From: Lachnospiraceae bacterium
GTDB lineage: Bacteria > Bacillota > Clostridia > Lachnospirales > Lachnospiraceae
Assembly: GCA_910575835.1 (NCBI GenBank)
Contig: CAJTGB010000027.1
Location: 1-62,297, forward strand
DNA: 62,297 bases
Reading direction: 5' to 3'
Positions within the stretch are counted from its first letter, which is position 1; each line of letters starts with the position of its first letter. Below are positions 17,218 through 26,543 of the stretch, piece after piece. The notes beneath the pieces were generated by a model. The model made no database searches, was not told where the DNA came from, and worked only from the letters and a program-made list of their open reading frames with translations. The position numbers were made by a program, and so were the translations under genes.

Positions 17218-17877
17218 TTAAACCAGTAATTCCAATACCTCTGTCAATTTATTTACTGCCCTGCATTCCGAACATCTGCCTGTTCCGTTTCTGTCTATCA
17301 ATATCGGCGTTATGCCCGCTGTAAGCGCACCCTTTACATCAGAAGCAATGGAATCTCCTATGTGTATCACTTCTTCTGCATCGCATCCGCATACTCTTAA
17401 GGCATACTCAAACAGCTCTTTATGCGGTTTATATGCCCGCACCAGCTCCCCGGAGACAATCCCTGCTGCCTTTAGGCCATTGTGTTTCAAGCATTCCTGT
17501 ACATAACAGACACCATTGTTTGTTATTACATAAATCGGCAGAGGGCATTTTTCAAAAAACTCTTTTACATCCTCAAAGATCGGCGCATACATCCAGAACC
17601 TTTGAAATAGTCTGTGCAGCTCAGATAAATCATCAACCAGCCCCGCTTCTTCTTCAAACTTCCCTAACAAACGGTCAACAATTTCATCTTCTGTTAAAAA
17701 TGTATCCCCAAAGCTTTGTTCTTCCATCATTTTCAACTGATCCCACCAACTCGCCGCTATTTCTTCGGGACTTTTAAAATTGCTGTTTTTCCATATCCTA
17801 AGAACAAGCTTTTCCAAATCTTCTCCCTTTTCCTGAATGATCGTACCTGTATAGTCTATAAAAACTGATCTTATCAT
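17218..17877 (-). CDS. HAD superfamily hydrolase
   Basis: The 219-residue protein has the HAD motif I at residues 6-12 as IDYTGTI: the nucleophile Asp is present but the usual second Asp is Thr, a change also seen in P-type ATPases and related HAD groups. Motif II is VITNNG, motif III is the Lys in YKPHKELF, and motif IV is HIGDSIASDVKGA. Such enzymes are mostly small-molecule phosphatases. Start 17877 has a GGAGG site; upstream in-frame residues are basic and lack a site. The substrate is unknown. Confidence 0.87.
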   Translation of the reverse strand: MIRSVFIDYTGTIIQEKGEDLEKLVLRIWKNSNFKSPEEIAASWWDQLKMMEEQSFGDTFLTEDEIVDRLLGKFEEEAGLVDDLSELHRLFQRFWMYAPIFEDVKEFFEKCPLPIYVITNNGVCYVQECLKHNGLKAAGIVSGELVRAYKPHKELFEYALRVCGCDAEEVIHIGDSIASDVKGALTAGITPILIDRNGTGRCSECRAVNKLTEVLELLV

Positions 17878-18075
17878 ATTGATACCTCCAAGATTTTTTC
17901 TTATCCTAACATTTTTATTTCTATTCTTCAATAGGCATATTTTTTTAAACTAAATAGATTGGAAATATTGCCTGGATTATGATAAGATTATTTATAGAAA
18001 GAAATCGTCTGTAAAACAAACAGAGCGCATAACCTTTGCCTGTAAATCCATGCATTAAAATTAGGAGGAGCTTTT

Positions 18076-18777
18076 ATGGAAAGGCTGTCGGAGAAGGATT
18101 TTAAGAGCATAATTGCTGGAAGAAAAGCCGGGGAGAGGCTTGCATTTACCGAAAAGGAAATCTGGAACATGGATCTAAGCGGAATGGCGCTTGACCACAT
18201 GGATTTTACTTTAAGCTCTTTCCAGAATACAGTGCTGGATGGAGTGAATTTTGAGAATAGCTCTGTGGAAAATGCATTGTTTGACGGCTGTTCCATGCGG
18301 GGCGCGTGTTTTAAAAACGCGAAGATGATGACAGCATCTTTCCGTTACTGCGATATGACAAAATGCAATATTGAAGGGGCGGATCTTTACGGCGCGGTGC
18401 TGGAGTCTGCCAATCTTGAGAGAATATTGTCCGATGAGAATACACAGTGGTTCAGGCCCCATTGCCCGGAGGAAGGCGCGTTTCTTGGCTATAAGAAATG
18501 TGTCAATGATCGGATCGTGCAGCTCCTTATTCCGGCAGACGCTAAACGGACTTCCGCAACCCGTCCCTCCTGCCGGTGCAGCAAGGCGAAGGTCCTTACG
18601 ATCAAAAGCTTTGACCTTACCCAGAATTTTGATGAGGCATGGTCTTTTGTGGATGAGAATTTCGTCTATAAAAAAGGCGAGTGGGTGGAAGTGAAGGATT
18701 TTAACGAGAATCGCTGGCAGAACTCAACCACGGGGATTCATTTTTGGATGACCCGGGCGGAGGCTGTGGCGTATTAG
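18076..18777 (+). CDS. Pentapeptide repeat protein with DUF5758-like C-terminus
   Basis: The 233-residue protein has A(D/N)LxX-type five-residue repeats between about residues 33 and 115 (MDLSGMALDHMDFTLSSFQ and onward to ADLYGAVLESANLE), which form a right-handed beta helix. The C-terminal 100 residues (FLGYKKCVNDRIVQLLIPAD, then TGIHFWMTRAEAVAY) match DUF5758, common on such proteins. Its role is unknown; some pentapeptide proteins mimic DNA and protect gyrase, but no evidence for that is seen. AGGAGGAG precedes the ATG. Confidence 0.88.
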   Translation: MERLSEKDFKSIIAGRKAGERLAFTEKEIWNMDLSGMALDHMDFTLSSFQNTVLDGVNFENSSVENALFDGCSMRGACFKNAKMMTASFRYCDMTKCNIEGADLYGAVLESANLERILSDENTQWFRPHCPEEGAFLGYKKCVNDRIVQLLIPADAKRTSATRPSCRCSKAKVLTIKSFDLTQNFDEAWSFVDENFVYKKGEWVEVKDFNENRWQNSTTGIHFWMTRAEAVAY

Positions 18778-18825
18778 CCAGCGGCAGTCTTTAAGTATCA
18801 TACGATGTACTTGGGAGGTGGTTTC

Positions 18826-19239
18826 ATGTGGTTTATATTTGCTCTGCTGTCAGCTATTTTTGCGGCGCTCACATCCATACTGGCAAAAATAGGGATCGCG
18901 GACGTAAACTCCAATCTGGCGACAGCGATCCGGACAATGGTGGTCGTCCTCATGGCTTGGGGGATGGTATTTCTGACAAATGCCCAGGGCGGGATCTCCA
19001 GCATCGGGAAAAAAAGCTGGCTGTTCCTGATCTTATCCGGTCTGGCTACGGGAGCTTCCTGGCTTTGCTATTATAAGGCTCTTCAAATGGGCGAAACGTC
19101 AAAAGTTGTGCCGGTTGATAAATTAAGCGTCGTCATTACGCTTGTGCTTGCATTTATCTTCCTGCATGAGAAGTTCACACCGAAATCCATTGCAGGCTGC
19201 GTCCTGATCGGCGCGGGCACATTGCTCATGGTTTTATAG
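18826..19239 (+). CDS. EamA/DMT family transporter, single-domain type
   Basis: The 137-residue protein contains one EamA repeat of four or five hydrophobic helices and the closing motif FLHEKFTPKSIAGCVLIGAG. It is half the length of the usual two-repeat DMT exporter, so it should act as a dimer. GGGAGGTGG precedes ATG 18826. It follows the pentapeptide gene closely. The substrate is unknown. Confidence 0.85.
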   Translation: MWFIFALLSAIFAALTSILAKIGIADVNSNLATAIRTMVVVLMAWGMVFLTNAQGGISSIGKKSWLFLILSGLATGASWLCYYKALQMGETSKVVPVDKLSVVITLVLAFIFLHEKFTPKSIAGCVLIGAGTLLMVL

Positions 19240-19425
19240 AATAGATCCCAAAGAAAAGATGGTAAAACAAAATGAGCCTGGCAATCGGCAAACCGCCTGA
19301 CTCATTCTGCATTTTATTCCCGCGAGCAAAGCGGGCATGCTTGTATGCGCATTTGGCGACTGCCGCGAGGATCAAATACCCCGCTGCTCTGCAGCGCTGC
19401 AAATTTGATGCCCCGTTGCTTGCAG
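19240..19425. repeat. Intergenic palindromic region beside the Rpn gene
   Basis: The gap holds CCCGCGAGCAAAGCGGG and, further on, ATCAAAT... ATTTGAT around a GCTGCTCTGCAGCGCTGC core. It lies just past the stop of the Rpn-type nuclease gene and may be an end region of that mobile gene, or a terminator for the transporter. Confidence 0.45.
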
Positions 19426-20355
19426 TTAGGTCTTTGACTTAAGCAGCTGCCTAATTGCCTTTCGGTCACTGTCGGAAACGCTTAATACATCCATAGACTG
19501 TTCCGCAGACCACCCCATTTTTTCCATAAGGTTCTTAATGTTAGCAAACAGTGTAGATATTCTTTCCTTCTGAGCCGCTTTCTGAGCCGCTTCCTCATTC
19601 ATTTGTTGTATTGCCAAACACACATCAACCGCCTCCTCACCTTCTTTGACTGCTATCTTTGCACCTACGCAGGCATTTAATACATCCACTTCTTTTCTCC
19701 CTAAATGGCGGAAAGATTCGTCTGCATCCAATACCTTTTTCAATTCATCCTTGTCTCTTGCATACTTAATAAATGATAACACTTCTTTCAAAGAACTCTG
19801 GAACTTTCCAAAATCTCCATCCTCTATGGAAACTGGCGCAAGCAAGTTAATCTTATAATCAGGAACCAACGCAAGCACCCTCGCATCCCGTTTATCAAAC
19901 ATATCATGGATAGATAACGGACCGCTCCACTCTTTTGAGTCAAAATAAATGACCAACGTTACCACAGGTAACAGCCGATCCTCCTTCATAAATCCTGACA
20001 GATATTCATCACTGTCAGCACCTTTATAATCACCGGACACTTTATGGGAAGCTACCGCCGCCTCCACCTGTTTCGCATATTGGAGAGCATCATACACCAT
20101 ATTTTTTACCGGCATTGCATAGTGGATATTTGACTGATTTTCGATTTCTACCTCACAGGTATCCAGTTCCTCCAGGCTTTCCGGATTGATAACCTGCTCA
20201 CCGCCATATACAAAATAGTTAAAGGCATCAGCAAAGATTTCATTCTGCCGCATATATTTTGTTGTTACTGTATCTTTTACCCCCAAAGAATTCACCACCT
20301 TTAATATATGCCGCATTACCAGCAAAGTTTTCTTCCTGTACTTATACCATATCAT
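19426..20355 (-). CDS. Rpn family nuclease / PD-(D/E)XK transposase-like protein
   Basis: The protein has about 309 residues. The N-terminal DTVTTKYMRQNEIFADAFNYF and VTLVIYFDSKEWSGP match Rpn/YhgA-like (PDDEXK_2) proteins, which in E. coli promote RecA-independent recombination and have nuclease activity. The Asp-x-n-Glu-x-Lys site is seen as DxKEW near residue 174. Exact start is uncertain: a GTG at about residue 20 (before VNSLGVKD) has a better GGTGG site. Such genes spread widely in Lachnospiraceae. A copied scrap of the XRE gene on its far side hints at insertion. Confidence 0.75.
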   Translation of the reverse strand: MIWYKYRKKTLLVMRHILKVVNSLGVKDTVTTKYMRQNEIFADAFNYFVYGGEQVINPESLEELDTCEVEIENQSNIHYAMPVKNMVYDALQYAKQVEAAVASHKVSGDYKGADSDEYLSGFMKEDRLLPVVTLVIYFDSKEWSGPLSIHDMFDKRDARVLALVPDYKINLLAPVSIEDGDFGKFQSSLKEVLSFIKYARDKDELKKVLDADESFRHLGRKEVDVLNACVGAKIAVKEGEEAVDVCLAIQQMNEEAAQKAAQKERISTLFANIKNLMEKMGWSAEQSMDVLSVSDSDRKAIRQLLKSKT

Positions 20356-20403
20356 AACAATTTACGGTTTACAAGCCGTGCTGTTTAATTTCATACCTTT
20401 TTC

Positions 20404-20428
20404 CCTTTGCTTCTATCTCTTCCAGTGT
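20404..20428. repeat. Duplicated scrap of the XRE gene
   Basis: Twenty-five bases, from CCTTTGCTTCTATCTCTTCC onward, repeat exactly a piece of the neighbouring XRE gene near 20742-20766. It is probably the remains of a second copy of that gene cut away when the Rpn gene arrived. Confidence 0.6.
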
Positions 20429-20535
20429 TTACACTGGAATTGCCTGTGGTTACTACACCGTCGGTTCGTAGACGCACAGCTGACACGAATATCAAGCACT
20501 ATTACCTCAAGATTAATGCAATGATGTACCCAATA

Positions 20536-21021
20536 CTATTTGTTTTTCTTAGCTATAATAGTAATAATACTCAACGTATTACAAACGGCAGCCAGAATCC
20601 ATATAAATATAACCACGATCATTTCCTTTACCTTTTCAGCAACCGTTAATCCGCTTCCCTCTGGCAGAAGAAACATACTGGCAATCGCAAGCAGAGAAGT
20701 TATCCCCATAACGATAAACATAACATTTTCAAATTTCTTTTCCTTTGCTTCTATCTCTTCCAGTGTATACACAATGTTATTTTCAGCCGCTCCTTTATAA
20801 TCTTCTTCATCTAATTTTTCTCCTGTCAGAATCTCATTAATACTGATCTGATATAGATCGCTCAAAAGCTTCAAATGTTCAATCGGCGGCATATACTTTC
20901 CTGTTTCCCATCTTGAAACAGTCTTATTTGTTACACCGATCCTTTCGCCTAATTGCTCTTGTGTCATGTTATTTTGCTTTCGGAGTTCCTTTAAGAACCC
21001 GCCTATTTTTTGAACATCCAT
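20536..21021 (-). CDS. XRE family regulator with membrane anchor
   Basis: The 161-residue protein has an HTH_3 domain (MTQEQLGERIGVTNKTVSRW, residues about 19-38) and two C-terminal membrane helices (about 98-118 and 132-155). Such membrane-tied XRE proteins are common next to ABC exporters in Clostridia and may sense envelope stress. AGGAGGT precedes the ATG. It lies downstream of the FtsX-type ABC operon on the same strand, 140 bases from the permease stop. A broken relative lies at 31.4-32.2 kb. Confidence 0.88.
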   Translation of the reverse strand: MDVQKIGGFLKELRKQNNMTQEQLGERIGVTNKTVSRWETGKYMPPIEHLKLLSDLYQISINEILTGEKLDEEDYKGAAENNIVYTLEEIEAKEKKFENVMFIVMGITSLLAIASMFLLPEGSGLTVAEKVKEMIVVIFIWILAAVCNTLSIITIIAKKNK

Positions 21022-21160
21022 CCTCAGTACCTCCTACTCGTTTATTACATAACATTATATAAAAATTCTATTTCTAAAATCCACCCCATAAACAGCGAAT
21101 TTCCAGAAACTCAGCACACTATGCCCCCTGTCATTTCGTCTGCGGACTCCGAACCGCAGA

Positions 21161-23767
21161 TCAATCCTGCCCTTTACGCAGTCTTTCCACCACACTTTCT
21201 CTTGAAATATAATGATAGACCAACACCGGCACACTTCCCGAGATGAGGAGCATCAGGACAAACACGATGCATAGGCTTGCAACCGGTATCCCAAATTTGG
21301 CAAAATATACGAACGCCGTCCTAAAAAGCCATGACGCGCCATACGACACGGCAACGCCTATGGTACATAAGAAAAGCATCGTAATCCCGCTGTAATAGAT
21401 CCCCTCCAGCATCAATACTTTTTTCATCTGATCCCTTGTCATACCGATACTCTCCAATGCGGCCAATTCTTTTTGTCTGGCGTAAATATTTGTAAAAATG
21501 ACATTTACAAAATTGAGCGTGCCCATGAAAATCAAGAATACGGCGAACAGATTTCCGATCGTTCTGATCGTGTCAAATGCAGCGTCTGCCCGATCCTTCG
21601 TTTCCACCTGTGAGCCGATCTGGATAACGGTCGTCGCGGCAAACATTGCCTCCAATTCCTCCAATATTTCTTCGTCTCTGCTTTTGTCCGTCTGAATACG
21701 AAGCGTCTGGACCAGCATTTCCCCCGATACTCTCTCCAAGGCTTCTGCCGTCATATAAAGAGGGACGTCATCGTCTCTGACGTCTCCGTAAAAGTGAGGC
21801 GTATTGACATATTTATTCCCTTTATCCCCTATCACACCAAGCACGGTAAACTCCGCAGTCTTCCCGCCTTCGCGCCTGCCGGAAAGTGTGATCTTCTTTC
21901 CGCAGATCTGCCGGATATCCGCCTCTGCATATTCGTCAAAAAATACACCCGTTCCATCTTCCAGATACGTCTGGATTTCCGCTTCCGAAAATGTGCTCTC
22001 ATAAGAAAAATCCTCAAATTTCTCCAACGGAAGTCCGATACTTCTTGCCCGCAGATGTCCCCTGATCTGTTCTTCTGACAAGCCTGTGTACTGTGCCTGA
22101 AGTTTTATAAATGGCTCTAAAAAAAGCTCTTCATTTTGAAAATAAACAGGCTCTACATAGTCAGCGGTTATCTTCTCTACACCCTCAAAACCGCATATCG
22201 TATCTGTCACCGATTCGTTCAGGATATTTTCAATGCCGCCTGCGTCTGCCATCTGAAATGTAAGATTTTGCAGGGTAAAGCTGTCCGGCTGTTCCCTATC
22301 GTATTTTTCTTCATAATCTGCGCCATAGGTACAGACTTCTACGATCAGAAAAATCAAAAATCCAAAGAAAAGAGAAGCAAACGTTACCCTTGCTTTCTTT
22401 TTACTGCGAAATACATTCCGATATGCCATGCGGTATAATTTCCCGCCGCTGCCTCCTCTATGGGCTTTTATCGTCTCTGTCTGTTCCACGTATTTGAGCG
22501 CCTCTATCGGAGACACCTGCGCCGCCATTTTCGATGGTTTCTGATTGCTAAGTGCCGCGGTAAGATATGCGAAGGCTGCTGCGAACACATAGATCCACGG
22601 TGAGATTATGATCCCGGTTTCAAAGGTCGTTCCAAATCCATTTCCTTCCGTCATCCTTCTTAACAGTCCCGGTACTACGGCTTCTGCCAATACCGTGCCA
22701 GCCAGAAGCCCTGCGGGGATCCCGATCACAGATACCAGATTGCTCTGTCTTTTTACAATGGAGCTCAACTGCTTCGAAGTGGCACCCAGCGTCTTTAACT
22801 GCCCGAACATATGCATTTCCCGAAGAACAGAAATATTGATCACATTGAAGATCAAAAGATATCCCGCAATCATGATCAGAACAACGGATAATACAGGAAT
22901 CACCGCCAAGGCGAAAGACTGCGCCAGGGTTTTCGATAATCCCGTCACAATAATATCCTGCCGATCCGTCACTTCCGCGATCAATGCAAAGGCTTCCTCT
23001 GTACTCAGGCTGTCGTCGATCTTAGCCGTGCCATAAAGCCCCTCCGATGTTCCATACCGTTTTGCAAACTCCTGAGAGACTGCCATATTACCGATGGCTT
23101 TTTTCGTACTTCCCTGCTCTGTATAATACAGATTTGCGGAAATTGTATTCGCGCTGTTTGGCGTTATGTTCGGAGCATAATTGATATAATCCACATAATA
23201 TCCGCTTAGAATAAACGTCTGCTCTTTTTCCTCCCCGGCTAAATCCACAAAGGAAACAGGGATCTTCATACCGATCTTTGGTTCATCAATTTCTAACTGC
23301 CCCAGCATCCACCGGGACATCATAATCTCATTCTCATCCTGCGGATAGGTTCCTTGTATGTCAGAAAGCGTAGGCACAATATGCGTCTCCCATTCTATTT
23401 TGTCATAGGCGGTCATGGCAAATACCTGACTGTCAGACATCCCCTCCTGCATAACTGCCGCCGCCACAAACTGCTGCCGCCCTATGCTTGATATTTCTTC
23501 AATCCTGCCAAACCGCTCCATCTCCTCTTCTTCCATATGCGGAATGATCACATTCGCCTCCGTCCCTTTCATTCTCAGATTCGCCAGTTCCAGATTATGA
23601 AAAAGACTGATGCCCGCTCCGAACATAACCGTCATTAAGACTGTCACTAACAAGATCGAAAGAATCAGCACCATGTTCTCCATCCGTTTTTTCTTAAAAT
23701 TCTGCTGTACGATGCGTCTGATCGCTTGCTTTTCTATCTGTTTTTCTATCTGCTTTTTGCCTCCCAT
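21161..23767 (-). CDS. ABC transporter permease, FtsX/MacB type
   Basis: The 868-residue permease has an N-terminal helix, a large outside domain, and two FtsX repeats with helices near residues 280-420 and 750-860. It works with the ATPase encoded just upstream; the gap is three bases and the ribosome site lies in the ATPase end. Permeases of this layout export peptides or resist antimicrobial peptides. The GHKL/LytTR pair at 25.2-27.2 kb may control it, though a DUF3795 gene stands between. Confidence 0.88.
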   Translation of the reverse strand: MGGKKQIEKQIEKQAIRRIVQQNFKKKRMENMVLILSILLVTVLMTVMFGAGISLFHNLELANLRMKGTEANVIIPHMEEEEMERFGRIEEISSIGRQQFVAAAVMQEGMSDSQVFAMTAYDKIEWETHIVPTLSDIQGTYPQDENEIMMSRWMLGQLEIDEPKIGMKIPVSFVDLAGEEKEQTFILSGYYVDYINYAPNITPNSANTISANLYYTEQGSTKKAIGNMAVSQEFAKRYGTSEGLYGTAKIDDSLSTEEAFALIAEVTDRQDIIVTGLSKTLAQSFALAVIPVLSVVLIMIAGYLLIFNVINISVLREMHMFGQLKTLGATSKQLSSIVKRQSNLVSVIGIPAGLLAGTVLAEAVVPGLLRRMTEGNGFGTTFETGIIISPWIYVFAAAFAYLTAALSNQKPSKMAAQVSPIEALKYVEQTETIKAHRGGSGGKLYRMAYRNVFRSKKKARVTFASLFFGFLIFLIVEVCTYGADYEEKYDREQPDSFTLQNLTFQMADAGGIENILNESVTDTICGFEGVEKITADYVEPVYFQNEELFLEPFIKLQAQYTGLSEEQIRGHLRARSIGLPLEKFEDFSYESTFSEAEIQTYLEDGTGVFFDEYAEADIRQICGKKITLSGRREGGKTAEFTVLGVIGDKGNKYVNTPHFYGDVRDDDVPLYMTAEALERVSGEMLVQTLRIQTDKSRDEEILEELEAMFAATTVIQIGSQVETKDRADAAFDTIRTIGNLFAVFLIFMGTLNFVNVIFTNIYARQKELAALESIGMTRDQMKKVLMLEGIYYSGITMLFLCTIGVAVSYGASWLFRTAFVYFAKFGIPVASLCIVFVLMLLISGSVPVLVYHYISRESVVERLRKGQD

Positions 23768-23770
23768 GAT

Positions 23771-24442
23771 TTATGCCTCCTTTACCACCCGTCCGTCTCC
23801 GATCCGTATCATACGGTCCGCCTGCCGTGCAATTTCCGGATTGTGGGTGATCATCACGATCGTCTGATGGAATCTTTCCGAAGTCTCCTTCAACAGCTCC
23901 AACACCTCCCGGCTCGTCTCAGAATCCAGATTTCCGGTCGGTTCGTCGGCAAGTATCATAGACGGTTTGCTTGCAAGCGCTCTGGCGATCGCCACCCTCT
24001 GCTGCTGTCCGCCCGATAGCTGCGAGGGCATCTTATACGCCTTTTCTGTCAGTCCCAGAAGCTTTATGATCTGCTCTATGAAATTTTCATCCGGCTTTTT
24101 GCCGTCCATCTCAATCGGAAGCGTGATATTCTCCAGTACATTCAATACCGGTATTAAATTATAGTTCTGAAAAATGAAACCAATATTCTTTCTGCGGAAT
24201 ACGGTCAGTTCATCCGGCTTCATCTTCCCGATCTCTTTTCCGCCAATACATACCTGTCCGGAGGTCGGCACGTCCAGACCGCCGATCATATTGAGCAGTG
24301 TAGATTTCCCGCTGCCGGAAGCGCCGATAATTGCCACGAATTCTCCCTGCTCAACATCCAGGTCGACACCATCCAGCGCCTTCGTTAAATTGTCTTCTGC
24401 TCCATAATATTTTTTTAAATTTCTTGCACTCAATATACGCAT
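23771..24442 (-). CDS. ABC transporter ATP-binding protein, LolD/MacB type
   Basis: The 223-residue ATPase has Walker A GASGSGKST near residue 40, signature LSGGQQQRVAIARAL near 142, and Walker B MILADEPTGNLD. It drives the FtsX-type permease directly downstream. AGGAGGG precedes the ATG. The family includes BceA-like and MacB-like exporters; without the outside domain of the permease being classified, the substrate cannot be named. Confidence 0.92.
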   Translation of the reverse strand: MRILSARNLKKYYGAEDNLTKALDGVDLDVEQGEFVAIIGASGSGKSTLLNMIGGLDVPTSGQVCIGGKEIGKMKPDELTVFRRKNIGFIFQNYNLIPVLNVLENITLPIEMDGKKPDENFIEQIIKLLGLTEKAYKMPSQLSGGQQQRVAIARALASKPSMILADEPTGNLDSETSREVLELLKETSERFHQTIVMITHNPEIARQADRMIRIGDGRVVKEA

Positions 24443-24769
24443 GTCCTCTCGCCCTCCTGCGATTCTTTCTAATAATCTTTAGTATATTGTTGCAAAAGAT
24501 TATTTCAATATCTCCCGCTTACTTTGACTTCCACAACGCTTACTTTGACCTCCTGCAACGCCTATCCGAGATCGGTTCCCCGTCTGTCCTCTATGTAAAA
24601 ACAAAGACTATTTTCAAATAAACAAAAGCCCGACGCATAAACGCAGAGCCGGCAGACTTGTGAAAAATCACAGTCCGCCGGCTCTCTTTATATCCAAAAA
24701 TATTAAACCGTTTCTATAAAATATCTCCCTTTTCGGAAAAGTGTTCCCGCTGGCTCACCTAACACTTTT
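24443..24769. terminator. Gene-free gap with a hairpin (24645-24685)
   Basis: The 327-base gap holds promoter space for the ABC operon and one strong hairpin: AGAGCCGGC with GCCGGCTCT, extended by GACTTGTG with CACAGTC. T-rich tails are weak on both sides (CTCTTTA on plus). No gene was seen. Confidence 0.55.
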
Positions 24770-25138
24770 TCAAGTTATGCTCCTTTTCAAAAAAGCCTTT
24801 TCCAAAATAATATATTCCTGCTCAGAGCAAACTTCCTTACACTTCTTTTTATACTCAGCAGAACGTTCTAACATAGCATTAATCTTTCCGCACGGAAACT
24901 CATTACATTGATTACATTTATATACACCGTGCTCTCTTGTGCATTCCACTAATTGATATGTACATCGTTTATGTGAAGAACAACCACTGCATGCAATTTC
25001 TTTATTTGATACAACACACTCTCGCCATCCTACTTTGTACCACAGTTCTGCAACTGCCTTTAATTCTTCATCAGTATGTGCATTATATCTTGGACACTCA
25101 ATACAATTATCACCACATAATGTTATTTTCTCTTTCAT
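24770..25138 (-). CDS. DUF3795 cysteine-rich protein
   Basis: The 122-residue protein has many paired cysteines: CGDNCIECPRY at residues 8-18, ACSGCSSHKRC near 49, and YKCNQCNEFPC near 73, as in the DUF3795 family, which probably binds zinc or an iron-sulphur cluster. Start 25138 has GGAGGTG six bases ahead. It lies between the ABC and two-component genes on the same strand. The function is not known. Confidence 0.85.
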   Translation of the reverse strand: MKEKITLCGDNCIECPRYNAHTDEELKAVAELWYKVGWRECVVSNKEIACSGCSSHKRCTYQLVECTREHGVYKCNQCNEFPCGKINAMLERSAEYKKKCKEVCSEQEYIILEKAFLKRSIT

Positions 25139-25244
25139 TAATTGCACCTCCAACTTCTAAAAACATGTGCCTAATGCTTACAATATATTATTATAAACTT
25201 ATTTCATTCCATGAGTACACAATTACGAGAAGAAAGTAAAATAT

Positions 25245-26543
25245 TTATTTTTCCTCTGTCATGGGTATGAGAATGGACAGCGAATAAATCCCTTCCGTAT
25301 AATCCCACTGACAACTGCCCTGATACTTTTCTACAGCTTTCTGGATATTTTTCTTTCCAAATCCGTGCATAAAGGTGTCTGCTTTTGTTGTCGGAATTTC
25401 CAGATCGCTTTCTTTGGCAGAATTTTCAAACTTCACGATCAAAAACTGATTTCTGACGCCCGCCCTGACCGTAATAAACCTCTGTTCTTCCGGCAATTTC
25501 ATACAGGCTTCCATGGCATTATCCCACGCATTTCCAAAGATCGTACTAATATCCAGCCCGTCTATAAACTTCCCTTTCGAAAACTCCACCTCAGCCTGGA
25601 CATCGATCCTGGATTCCTTTGCCAGCCTCATCTTGTCCCGCAAAATAATGTCAAGATACGCATTGCCCGTCTGGATATAGTTCTCATAATCTTCTACCTT
25701 TTCCTGTAATCTCTGTATCATCTCCTGCGTCTCCTCCTGATGCCCTGTGCGGGCTTCAAGCAGCAATAGATGATTCTTCATATCGTGATAAACTGCCCGG
25801 ACACGTTCCTCTTCTTTCAGGCGTTCATCATAAAACTTCTGGAGCATTTCCATCTCTTTTGCATGATGCACCACTTCCATCGTTCTGCAAATGTAAGATA
25901 CAAGATAGATATATCCGAAGCTGGAGGCGATCACAGTTATGCAGATCGGATAGATCACCGCAACATCCGTCGCAGTGAAGCAGAGAATCCCAAAAGTCGC
26001 CGCGAACGGAACTAAGAGCAAAATATCCAGTACGATCCACATACGGGCCGTCAGAACTTCTTTGATCCGGCAAATATATTTCTTAAAAAACGGATATACC
26101 GCAAATGTAAGCAGCAGGCGGAGCACATCGATCAGCAGAGCGATCAGGCTTGCCGCCGTCAATTCCTGTACAGACCATTCAAGACCGCCCGGATCACCTG
26201 TAACCCGGTAATAAATGCTGTCCGACAGGTTGAAGGTGATGAAATTTACCGCAATCATCAACGGACAGAACACGAGTACCGCAAATATCTTTTTCGTCCA
26301 ATTTCCGCGAAAGAACAAGGCGACGAACAGAACCATTCCCGCCAGCGCATACACAAACTGAATGCTGCTGTAATTGTAGATCGGCAGCGTCCATAAAAAC
26401 ACAAATGCGATATATGCGGTCACTTTTATCAAGATATTTTTACGAATCTCTAGCAACTCCAAAAATATCCGAAAAAACAAATAACTATACAGTACATTTA
26501 CCCCGATAGAAAGAATATGTACCACAAAGTGAATCTGCATCAT
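25245..26543 (-). CDS. GHKL sensor histidine kinase, AgrC-like
   Basis: The 432-residue kinase has six or seven N-terminal membrane helices (1-215), a coiled dimerisation helix with the phospho-acceptor region VYHDMKNHLLLLEAR near 248-262, and an ATP-binding domain with N box NAWDNAMEAC and G box FGKKNIQKAVEKYQG. This is the peptide-sensing AgrC/ComD layout. Its start overlaps the end of the response regulator gene, so the two are co-translated. The inducing signal is unknown; no AgrD-like peptide gene was seen nearby. Confidence 0.9.
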   Translation of the reverse strand: MMQIHFVVHILSIGVNVLYSYLFFRIFLELLEIRKNILIKVTAYIAFVFLWTLPIYNYSSIQFVYALAGMVLFVALFFRGNWTKKIFAVLVFCPLMIAVNFITFNLSDSIYYRVTGDPGGLEWSVQELTAASLIALLIDVLRLLLTFAVYPFFKKYICRIKEVLTARMWIVLDILLLVPFAATFGILCFTATDVAVIYPICITVIASSFGYIYLVSYICRTMEVVHHAKEMEMLQKFYDERLKEEERVRAVYHDMKNHLLLLEARTGHQEETQEMIQRLQEKVEDYENYIQTGNAYLDIILRDKMRLAKESRIDVQAEVEFSKGKFIDGLDISTIFGNAWDNAMEACMKLPEEQRFITVRAGVRNQFLIVKFENSAKESDLEIPTTKADTFMHGFGKKNIQKAVEKYQGSCQWDYTEGIYSLSILIPMTEEK

